NCBI GenBank assembly: GCA_951217055.1
Contig: OX578278.1
Coordinates: 31,261,105 to 31,325,104 of the forward strand
From: Gerris lacustris
Taxonomy: Eukaryota; Arthropoda; Insecta; Hemiptera; Gerridae
Reading direction: 5' to 3'
DNA length: 64,000 nucleotides
The notes beneath the pieces are model-generated. The model saw only the letters and a list, made by a program, of their open reading frames with translations. It had not been told where the DNA came from and ran no database searches. The position numbers and the translations under genes are program-made. Each line of letters begins with the position of its first letter. Within the stretch, counting starts at the first letter, position 1. Positions 47,219 through 57,600 of this stretch are shown here, one piece after another.

Positions 47219-47480
47219 CAGTAATCCCTTAATATCCGCTAAAGTTAGGTTCCGCAGTGTGCGCAGATAACTGATGTTTCTCTGATGATGTGCGAGCTCA
47301 ATGGAACCCTTTCGCTTGTCTGATGCTCGACCCCCCAAGTTCAAGGCTTTTTCCATTCTCTCTAATCTAATATCCTTGGTTTTCAAATACATTTTAGGGG
47401 TGATAAAGGGGTGGAACTTAGGTCATATATTTTACTGTGGATAATCCAAATGACATTAATAACTCAGGGATATCGATTTA
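47219..47480. mobile_element. Tigger/pogo-like MITE, right end lost
   Basis: Starts after TA with CAGTAATCCCTTAATATCCG; interior GATGTGCGAGCTCAATGGAA, AAGGCTTTTTCCATTCTC and AACTCAGGGATATCGAT match the 20.1-21.0 kb copy. The terminal CTG/TA at the right is not preserved. Confidence 0.6.
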
Positions 47481-47734
47481 ATTTTACTCTAAACGAAGTT
47501 CTAATGCACATATAAGATATAGATTCTGTCCCAGGATGCTTTTTTAATCCAGAGGAAAACTTAATGGGCTAAATTGATCAGTTAACTGTAAAAAAATCAC
47601 ACTAAGTATAGTATTGCAATACTCTCCTATTTTGACTACTTTAATTGGTTCTTCTGTTCTGTTATTAAATTATTAAAAAAAAAAAAAAAAAAATTATTCT
47701 TCTAATATGTAATTTTTTAAATTTATTTTTTCAG

Positions 47735-47910
47735 GTTCATTGCTAATGGTAACAGATTCAGAAGAGGAGGAGAATGGCCTTGTTTGCTACATATGTGGTG
47801 GACGCTTTACTACTAACCAGGAGATAGCTAGTCATTTCCATCAAGCCCACTCTGATTCTATACACTCAGCAGTCAACAATAGTAATTATTTAGGTAATCA
47901 AATATATTAA
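47735..47910 (+). CDS. Alternative exon ZF-4 (one C2H2 finger), terminal or internal
   Basis: After ATTTTTTCAG (47733-47734) a phase-1 entry reads GSLLMVTDSEEEENGLV, then one finger CYICGGRFTTNQEIASHFHQAH (C-x2-C-x12-H-x4-H), then DSIHSAVNNSNYLGNQIY and TAA (47908-47910). Read as a last exon it makes a 302-aa isoform. It also has a donor, TTAG/GTAATC at 47893/47894, which would leave in phase 1 and match ZF-5 (381 aa, four finger-like units) or ZF-6. The frame is too short to stand out by length; the finger and phase support it. Confidence 0.8.
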
Positions 47911-47994
47911 TATTGAATATTAAACTGTTCAATTGACCAGTATATACATATTTTGATAAATAATGATTTATTCTGAGCTTACCAAAGGGGTAAT

Positions 47995-48395
47995 GGAAGC
48001 TATGGTAGTTCTGAAGAACTGAAATTTTTTGTCTTTGATTTAAAAAATTCCAAGACAGAAATCTGTTTCAGTAAACAGGAATCATTTTTGGTCCTGTGTC
48101 TGTCTGTTACTCAATTTTTGTAAACCAAAATATCTTAAAAACTACTCGTCCTACATTAATGAAATTTGGATGGTAGGTCTGAATTAGCCCATTGTTGGTC
48201 ACATTTAAGTATTAACCTTCTGCGCCCATTTGTTTCTCGTAATCATGCGCACAAACAGTCTTTTATTTACACCAATATCTTCAATAGTACTTATCTGATT
48301 TTTAAGAAATTTGGATGGTAGCTCTTTGATAGTCACAGATTAATTTTAACTGCCTGCGCACATTAAATAGGGGAGCAAATTGAATAAATTTGATT
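47995..48395 (+). repeat. Third copy of the foldback repeat family
   Basis: Blocks GACAGAAATCTGTTTCAG, CTTAAAAACTACTCGTC and AGATTAATTTTAACTG follow the order of 3530-3870. Here it is a single copy and not a foldback, within the intron between ZF-4 and ZF-5. Confidence 0.6.
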
Positions 48396-48399
48396 ATAA

Positions 48400-49129
48400 A
48401 AACATTAAAATATGTGTCGTAGGAAGCTATGTGCCACTCTTAATTGGTAGACCATATTCTATTTAACACATAGAAAACGTTAATCCATTCAAAATACTGT
48501 CTATTAGATGACACACAAAGTATCGAACCTGCTTTCTTTTACTGGAAAGAGAATTTGATGTTGGTGTGATGCTCCTTAAAGTTTGCCATCTCAAGATTAC
48601 CAAAAGAATTGGGAGGGGCTTAAGAAGACATTTACTCTTTCCTCTGCTGCAGTTTTTAATAAACGTTACTAGGCCAATAGAGCAGGGAGTGTGTGTCTAC
48701 TAAATGTACATAATGGGAGAAGGAAGCAAAGCTAACCTACTTGCCTACAGAATATAATTCGTTTTTTTGGTAGCCCCTCATACATTGCTGAAGATTATAA
48801 TATATTAATGCTTGTTTTAATACCAGTATTTGATAAACATGGTGAAAGTAGTATGCTGTGATACTATTTTGTGTCGGGCTAAGATACAATTTTAGGAAAT
48901 ACTTCTCTTGAGGCCTTAAGCAACTACTAAAAGGAAATATTTCCAGAGGTGGCAGATAAATTACTCCTTATAAATTAAAATTATAATAGAAGCTTCTTCT
49001 AAGGATTTTATATATAAATTGAGGGTAAAATTTGGAAGGAGAAGTTGAAAGAAAGAGAGGTAATTAAGACCCTTATCAAGTATTTAATAATTATCTTGTT
49101 ATTAATTAATGTGTGTGCTTATTGTGTAG
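48400..49129. other. Intron before ZF-5, no recognised gene
   Basis: No exon or repeat recognised. Confidence 0.4.
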
Positions 49130-49383
49130 GTGAACCATTAGGAGAGTTTGTATGCAAAATATGTACAGCCAGATTTAAATACTCAAGGAATTTGAGAGAA
49201 CATGAAAAAGTACACAAGGGAGCTACTCTTTGCACTGCATGTGGGAAGTCATTGAGCAGCCCAGCAAATCTACGTAGACATCTTACAATGATTCATGTGA
49301 AAGATTCCATTTGTCTTCTCTGCTCGAAAAGCTTCGGTGCAACTATAATGGAGCATATGTTTTCTCAACATATACCAGAATAA
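49130..49383 (+). CDS. Alternative C-terminal exon ZF-5 (two C2H2 fingers plus a short third)
   Basis: A terminal exon of 84 residues entered in phase 1 after TTGTGTAG (49128-49129). Finger 1 is CKICTARFKYSRNLREHEKVH (x12, x3), finger 2 CTACGKSLSSPANLRRHLTM.. (x12, x4), and a third unit CLLCSKSFGATIMEHMFSQH has C-x2-C-x10-H-x4-H, two residues shorter than normal. It ends IPE and TAA. Alone it gives 328 aa; after ZF-4, 381 aa. AATAAA at 49416-49421 and 49431-49436. The frame begins upstream at 49045 as intron read-through. Confidence 0.92.
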
Positions 49384-49796
49384 TTATTAAATATTGTCTT
49401 AATAAGTTTTAAAACAATAAAATCAGTTTTAATAAATAATTTTTATGAATTCCAAAAAGTATTTGATTTGTTAAATTTATCTATCCAACAAAAAAGGGGA
49501 TTGCATTTTTCCAAGGACCTAGACTTAGTTATTTTGTATGTACATCCCACACAATCTCAGTTGAGGTCTCAACTCAAGGACCAAGACTTATTAGTTATTT
49601 TGTATAAGAATCCCACAAAATCTTAGACGCAGTCTACTTAAGAAGGTCTACACTTATTAGACTCACTAATTGAAGCCAACAGTATAAAATAAACATAATA
49701 ATTAATACGTCTAGATCTTCTAGAGATCTCTTCTGAGATTATGAGGAATTTAACAACGCAATCTCAGATACAGTTATATTTCTTCAATGAGACATC

Positions 49797-50885
49797 TTAC
49801 TGAAAATTTCCTGCTGAAGTCTCCACAAAGAAGGCAAGTGGTTTATAATTAAAATATAGTTGCAAATCGTCATTTTTAACATTATTAATTATCTTGGTGC
49901 GTAGGCTTCCGGGGGTAGATTTTTCATAAACAGCTTGGGTTTCCGGTGAAATCTGCGTCACGAAGGGGTTGAAATCCAATGTTTCTCTTCCACTACTGGA
50001 AGCATCTTTTTCTTCACATACATTTCTTCTTATGATGTCGATGGGCAGGTTGGTGAAAAGAGACACAATGTTGAAGCTAACCAATAGATCTCCTTTCTCG
50101 ACATGAAGCGATGACAGTTTCCCAACGAAGTGGATCGAGTTCTTAATGCAACTCGGAGTCCTTCCTGAAAGAGGCTGCAGTTCCTTTGCAAGATGGCGGG
50201 CAACTTCGTGGGTAGCAGAACCAATAGCGCTAACAATGGGTCGCATCGGGATACCGTCCTTGTGGATTTTCGGAAGTCCGTAGAGAAGGGGCGGCTTCGG
50301 GTCCGTTCAGAGACGTTTCCTCTTTTCTCCATCTTCCAGGGATGAGTCCTTGAACCTGTTGATCTCTGATTTCCCTTGTAGAGTAGGGTTCCAGATCTTG
50401 ATGTAGGTGGAATCCTCGAGTAGAGCCTTCATCTTCGATGTGTAGTTGTCCTTGTACATCACAACTAAAGCATTCCCTTTGTCAGCGGGCAGTACCATGA
50501 TGTTAGGGTCCTCTCGTAGTTTGTGAAGAGCCTCGATCTCCAGTTTCGTGATGTTCTTCGATGATGGTTTGCTGCGGCAGATGAGGCAGGATACATCTTG
50601 GCGGATTTCCTCTGCGACGTCAATGGGCATACCTCGAACAGCTGACTCTATTCCGCAGATGAAATTCCAAAGAATCTTCTTTTGAGCAATGGCGAAGTTA
50701 AATCCTTTCATTAGAGCCTTCTCGGTGGTGGGGTCCAGGTTTTCATCGGTAAGGTTGACAATAACCTTTCGGTAAGGCCTGATGAAGTTAGAAATCTCAT
50801 TAGGGCGATTAGTTTTAATTTTCAACACTTGGGGTTCTCCAACTGTTGTCAATTCACCATTCGTTCTCTCAAAGAGTCGAGTAAT
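49797..50885 (-). pseudogene. Penelope-like element fragment (N-terminal region and first RT motifs)
   Basis: Antisense to the BTB gene, G/C-richer than its surroundings. The 181-codon frame 50852-50307 carries LPADKGNALVVMYKDNY, the 149-codon frame below 50246 carries RPIVSAIGSATHEVARHLA and LLVSFNIVSLFTNLPID, and between them in a third frame is LYGLPKIHKDGIPMRP; all are hallmarks of Penelope-like reverse transcriptases. At least one frameshift (about 50290-50320) breaks it. The YxDD box and the GIY-YIG endonuclease are absent: the fragment ends near 49797. It lies between ZF-5 and ZF-6. Confidence 0.88.
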
Positions 50886-51107
50886 GATAGGCTTTTAAGG
50901 CGCAAATTACAATTTAATCCATTTTTTTTATCAGATACATTTTGTCCCTTCTTAAGGTCACCCTAAATCTTAGATACTTGTGTTATCAATAATTAGTCTA
51001 TTTTCTTTTTTAATATAAATTTTAATCATTACCTGTTGATAATTGCTAATGAATTTGTCAAATTAATTTTTAAATTGTGTCTTAAAATAATAATTTTAAC
51101 CTTTCTA

Positions 51108-51112
<5 letters not shown>

Positions 51113-51137
<25 letters not shown>
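51113..51137. repeat. Poly(T) tract
   Basis: About 25 T in a row, upstream of the ZF-6 acceptor. Confidence 0.9.
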
Positions 51138-51140
<3 letters not shown>

Positions 51141-51488
51141 TGGTATTTGGCTCTCTCTTTGAGACGGACATGTATTTTATTATCCCACATTAATTAAACA
51201 GATTGAGGATGACCTTAAAAAGGGTCAGTACTATTTCGTCCACCTTAAAGTTGTGTTTGACCCAATAAAGTTAAGATGATTCTACTAAATATCAACTAAA
51301 TATGCTACTAAATATCAACAGTAACGAAGTTCTCACTTGGAGAACCACTTTTTCCCCTTTTTTTCTATGCCCAAATACTAAAAAAAAGAAGGTAAGTTTT
51401 TTTTGTTTTTTTAAACAAAAAAAACAACCACCTGGTAATTTATTTCAGTTCAAATCTAATAAAAAAATTACTGCTTGTTTTTTTTCAG

Positions 51489-51736
51489 GTGATTGCCAAC
51501 ATGGAGCAGGTGACATACAATGTGACATCTGCTTTAAATGGTTCACGAACAGCTCGACTATGGAACGGCATGTAATTGCAAAGCATGGCCCTCCTCATCC
51601 TGCATATTGTGCTAAGTGTAACAAGAACTTTAAAACAAAGTGGAGTCTCTCATCGCACAATAGTAAATATCACCGACCTAAAATCAACTCCAGTGGGCTC
51701 TTTACACATCTTTCAGATAGTTTTTGTACAAAGTAA
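51489..51736 (+). CDS. Alternative C-terminal exon ZF-6 (two C2H2 fingers)
   Basis: The last recognised exon, 82 residues, entered in phase 1 after TTTTTTTCAG (51487-51488). GDCQHGAGDIQ leads into finger 1 CDICFKWFTNSSTMERHVIA.. (x12, x4) and finger 2 CAKCNKNFKTKWSLSSHNSK.. (x12, x4), then RPKINSSGLFTHLSDSFCTK and TAA. The isoform would be 326 aa. AATAAA at 51750-51755 and 51772-51777, the first only 14 bp past the stop. The upstream frame from 51302 is intron. Confidence 0.92.
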
Positions 51737-51749
51737 ATTTATTAAATTG

Positions 51750-51777
51750 AATAAATTTAATGTGAAAGTACAATAAA
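51750..51777 (+). terminator. Polyadenylation signals for the ZF-6 isoform
   Basis: Two AATAAA hexamers, 51750-51755 and 51772-51777, directly after the ZF-6 stop codon. Confidence 0.6.
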
Positions 51778-51894
51778 TTGTTTGTAATTATAAAAAGATT
51801 GATCTTCCCTAACCAGTTAGTTTTAAAAATTCTAATTAGCTCCAAATTTTTAGTGTTTTCATTTTCTTCTGACATTACTTTTTGAATAGTAGTG

Positions 51895-51990
51895 ATAGTC
51901 ATGTCTGTGTAGGTGCTCCTTTTTTTTACAATCCCCGTGGTAGTTCCAGCCACTTTACACATCATGCCTCTGTACAATGTACCTCCAAAG
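51895..51990 (-). repeat. SINE-like dispersed repeat, partial inverted copy
   Basis: On the minus strand GGCTGGAACTACCACGGGGA and flanking bases match the 3' half of the copies at 9625-10030 and 29565-29870. Confidence 0.45.
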
Positions 51991-52092
51991 CAAGTAAGGT
52001 GTGATTATACACAACAATGAGTGTGATTGTGTTATTCAAGCCTTTAAAACTAACATTAATTCATCTAATGTCACAGCATATGTAATATTCAG

Positions 52093-52126
52093 ATAAGGCC
52101 TGAAGATGCCCAGGTTTTGGCGAAAT
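52093..52126 (+). other. Hammerhead-like hairpin motif
   Basis: CCTGAAGATGCC and GGCGAAATATGG enclose a short loop; a related motif lies inverted at 62403-62436. CTGANGA plus GAAA are hammerhead core boxes and occur near the ends of Penelope-like elements, but the helices here are imperfect and no cleavage site was verified. Confidence 0.25.
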
Positions 52127-52280
52127 ATGGCTATTTTAAAAAATATAATTAAGCCATGTAAAGGGGCGATTAGACGAGCCGTTCCCTGCCGTCTGGTCCT
52201 GGTCCCGCTCTGAGTTTCCCTATCTCCGGTCTCCCTACCGCTTGACAATTTAAAGATACCTATTGGTGATATAAGCAAAT

Positions 52281-53406
<1,126 letters not shown>

Positions 53407-53639
53407 AAGCAAATGAAAATAAAAACAACTCTATATTATTGTTAGGAAGAAGAATTCTTGACTTGTTATATTTAAACTCAAAATGCATTAATATATAAGG
53501 ACGGCCTACAGTGATCAATATTTATCATTCAACACAAAATAAATGAGCAAAAACACTTTATTTAAAAATTAGTAACAAATTTAATAGAGGTACATTAGTC
53601 AGTATAAATGTGAATGAAAATAATAAAAGTATTAAAAAA

Positions 53640-54520
53640 AAAAAAAAAAAATCTACTACTTATACAGATGATATAAGGTTTACCCCCCCCCCCCCCCCCC
53701 TTAATTTGTACCATCCTTTAAATCATTCCACAGATCGTTCAGGAATCGTTGAGAATGTAACCTAACAGGTAGGGAATCTTCCTGTTGACACGAATGACGG
53801 TTGACATTATTGTGTATGTCTTACAAATTGGTACTTGGGTTTGTCTGAGGATTGTTTGGACCATACTATAAATGGTTGGCAAACGATCTATGCATGGGTT
53901 GGAATACGGTAGCTTGGAGGACGGCACAAAACAGTTTTTATCCATTATGCATGCCTGTGACGATCACCCGGATGGTTCTGTGCTTGATAGGAACAATCCC
54001 AAAATTAAAGATTTTTTCAAAAATAAAAATTAGTTTCTGCAATTAAGGTTCCAGTCTAGTCAGAATTGGCTTTATCCTTTCGTATAAAAATTATATGAAT
54101 AACCAGAAAAGTAAAACTATTCACACTATGCTTTTAAATAATATTGAATTTTAAATTTGTAGTAGGGAATTCTTTCTTTTAACAATTTTCCTAGACTTTT
54201 TTTCTGATAGATGGAAACTCCTAATAATACATGTCAATTTGGTTGTTGAATTCAAGAGATTGTATGTCAAAAAGGAATACACTCTTCAAAAGCTGTATCC
54301 CTTTCTTAAAAAGCTGCATTAAAAATAAAGTTGGTAAAACCAAATTAATTTCATAGATGTTTACAAAGACAGTTTTCCACTCTTCTGACAAAAATGACTT
54401 CTGTAATATACTTTTTTTTAATTCCCATGTTCAAAATCTCTTGGAAAAAGTTAATTTATAAAGAACCTGCATTGTGCTACATTCTTCTTCATATTTGCAA
54501 ATCATGATATCATATTTAAG
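53640..54520. other. Intergenic stretch with a GTTCCAAC-family MITE copy
   Basis: An A-run (53634-53651) and a C18 run (53683-53700) precede a diverged copy (53706-54003) of the element at 29916-30335 (shared TCTGAGGATTGTTTGGACC and CTGTGACGATCACCC-type blocks). The remaining part up to 54520 should hold the METTL4 3' UTR; no clear end signal is seen. Confidence 0.5.
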
Positions 54521-54669
54521 CTAGGTTGTGGAGCTTAACTGAGAATTAAAAAGAGACTGCAGCTGTAAGGATAGTACTTGATTTCCGAAACTAGTCCAAT
54601 TTGGTAAAAGATATCTGGCAAATATTTCCAAGCAATTGCTTTCTTCAGGTATGAACTCTCTTATCACTT
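54521..54669 (-). CDS. Mettl4: METTL4 exon 5
   Basis: Encodes E-VIREFIPEESNCLEIFARYL, LPNWTSFGNQVL and a divergent tail LSLQLQSLFNSQLSSTT with stop at 54521-54523. The HKPP...LELFAR..xxGWTSWGNE pattern of MT-A70 proteins closes here. Acceptor (reverse) TTTTAG at 54671-54670. Confidence 0.9.
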
Positions 54670-57600
54670 CTAAAACATTAAGAAATAGAATATCACAAAA
54701 CATCAGCCATAAATACACATTAACTAAACCCTATCCAAGAACTGATGGCACTTGGGAAAAACTGAAACTTAGCTTTTTTTGGAACAAAGTTTCTTATGGC
54801 CCTCTTACAGTGTCTGGAGCCCGGGAGTGAATGCAAAAAAAACGATCGTCACAAAATCGACAAATGAGGATTACTTGAGTAAAAGTTGAACGATTTAGTT
54901 GAAATATCTCACATCCTATCTAATTTAAAGTAAAGGAGTACCAATTAGCACATTAAGTGACCAGGTAAAAGGGTATTCATGCAGGTAAGGGTGAAACAGT
55001 AAAATAAGGCATTATAAAAACTGAAATGAAAAAAAAAAACATATTTTAATATGTATGTAAATATACATATTTGTTAGATTCTACTGAAATATAACAAATA
55101 ACTAGACAATATTTAAGAAAAAAGTGTACAACAAGGCGAAAATAACAAAAATGTTCATCACTGACACTGATAGATAAGAAGGCAAGACTAGAGTGTTTTT
55201 TTAGAGAGAAAAAAGTTACAATTAAAACTATAATATTAAAAAGCTATAATATTCTAGTAAAAGATATTTAGGTTATTGGTGTCAGTTCTAATGTTAACAA
55301 GTGTTATTGATTTTTGATATGTAGTAGATTTCAAGGACATAAAATCAGTCTAATTATTGTTCCTGATGGATTATTGAACCTTCCTTAAACGAATCCTCAC
55401 TCCATACTCCATGATTTTTCTTTTCAGGAGAAAAATATTTGCCTACGATCTGATCAATCTAAAGGTCATCTTCAGTGTATTTAATTACTAGAACAACCAA
55501 TAATTGAATCAATTATATAAATTCACAACTGTACAGAAATATTAATAGTAGGGATATGATCAATTTACTTAATATTTTCTAAAATTCCTTGAGATCTTAA
55601 CTCAGGGTCTACATGGCAATTCCCAATTTATCTCATTACTACACCTACAAGCCTAACCACCTTACTGTACCTAGGAAATATCTGTAGTACCACTGTAGAC
55701 CATTATACATACAGCAAGGCTTAGATTGGCCCCTGTCCATACTTGACAGGCACCACTGACATAGTAAACCAGCCTGATTCAACGTGTTGGTTGACTCACC
55801 GTTTTTCTTTGAGATTGGCTATTCGCTTTCCCTGTCTTAACCAAGCAGGTCCCTCCCACCATCTCAGCTAAGCAAACAAATAATTGCAAACTCACCATAT
55901 GTCCACATAAACGCCATATTTCCTATCATTAAATCCAAGGAGAATATCAGGGCTCAGTCCAACTAAATTAGGAACCTTTTTGAAATAGCCATTCAAAGAA
56001 GGGTGTCCTTTCTCCTTGACAAAGGCTTCAAATACAGGTCTAACTCTTCTCGTAGCACTACTTTCCTTAATACTTAGGGGAAGTGTGACGTCACTTACGT
56101 AAAAAAAATTTGTGTTAGGTTGGGTTAACTGTGCTGGCTCATAACAAACAACATACAAATGGGTTTTATCAGTGCTATTTTATTTTATTATTTTTTAATT
56201 AATTTAAGAATGAAAAATGTCTCAATGCTTTGCATTTGGGTGCAACCATAGAGCCTAAAAAGATAAATGTCACTATTACCGCTTTTCAAGAATAAAAATC
56301 AATTTTCTGTGTGGCGTAACATCTGCAGGTAAGTTATCTTTTACATCTTATTTGTATGAATTCTTTGTTCTATCATCTATTAATGTAAAAATTGATTGGC
56401 TTATTAATGATGTGACTGATATATGATTAGGTTAAAACAGCTTTTAAGCAGTGAGCATTTTATAGTATTCATAAAATTTTCACTGAACTCAATTAAAAAA
56501 TTGTTTGTTATGACCCAGCAAAAGATAACCTGACAAAAATCCTGGTGGGCGCCTGACATCACAGCAACCTTCGTCACCTTTCATACAAAAAGACAGCTTT
56601 CTCATCGCAAAATAAAAATCAACTATATTTAATTTAAAAATCTGTCACATTAATATAAATAAACAAACAACCAAAACAAAATAAACTAAAGCTTGGAGAA
56701 ATAAAATACCCAGCATACTTTACAATTGTAACTTTTTTCTCTCTTTGTAACACCCTAGTCTTTTTTACACTCTTCAATTTTTTTAGTCCCTTTGCACACC
56801 TCTTTCTGCAACATAGTCTATTTATTTGTTATATTTCAGTAAAATATGCATAACTTTTGTTATTATTTTTTTAAGTGTTGAAATGCCTCAGTTGACTGTT
56901 TTACCCATACTTGAATGTACACACCCTTTTATCTGGTCACTTAATGTTAATCCTCACATCTTCATTTTGTCCTCCAGTATGAGTCCTTTCCTCTTAAAAA
57001 TTAGTTCCAATAAGTTTCTAGATCACATCTATTTCAAACTTCACTGAGTTTAGATTGAACAGTACAGTCTATTATTATAGTTCATAACCCTGATGATTTA
57101 AATAAATTTTACGATACTAGTTAGTTAAACTATATTGTTCTTATCAAAAACTGTACCTCACTAATTTTATTCTAGTCTATAATTTCAGTAGTTGTTAATC
57201 CAAATTTCATTATTCATTAATATTGAGAGGATGCAAAATTTATTTTTTGTTACAACTGAAGAAATTACGATAAGAATAACAGGTAGCATTCTATAAATTA
57301 ACAAGGCCCCTACAATAGAATTTGATAAACTTACCTGCAATTGGTGGTTTGTGAGAATGTACAGAACTAGGTATACTAATAATGCATTTAAAGTTTTCAG
57401 GATTATGTTGCTTTCTATCAGTTTTACATCCAAACATTAATCTTTCATAAGGTTGTTTGACATCATCATTTGAAAATGGGACAATCAATTCACCATTCTT
57501 TGTAACCTGAAAATTAGCATGCTTAAAAATTTATTTTCAAAACATAAAACTTAAATACCACTGTAATGATTTGAAAATGGATTATGGAATTTTAAAAAAG

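Larger units (their letters stand above)
11533..51777 (+). other. BTB zinc-finger transcription factor locus with alternative C2H2 exons
   Basis: This gene encodes nuclear regulators that pair a shared BTB dimerisation domain with interchangeable DNA-binding ends, as known for Drosophila lola, broad, mod(mdg4) and fruitless. Common coding exons are 11539-11724, 12603-12791, 16911-17226 and 17917-17958 (733 nt, ending in phase 1). Alternative ends start at 19430, 30854, 40073, 47735, 49130 and 51489, all in phase 1; joined proteins would be 339, 319, 315, 302, 328 and 326 aa. The BTB sequence ([32 protein letters not shown]) seems nearer to the less-studied fly genes CG8924/CG12236 than to lola or broad, from memory only, so I give no symbol. 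Terminal exons carry their own AATAAA signals, implying alternative polyadenylation coupled to splicing; trans-splicing, as in lola and mod(mdg4), cannot be excluded. Confidence 0.88.

Noticed and set aside
50030..50332. 100-codon minus-strand frame
   Set aside because: It is the wrong frame over the Penelope-like fragment.
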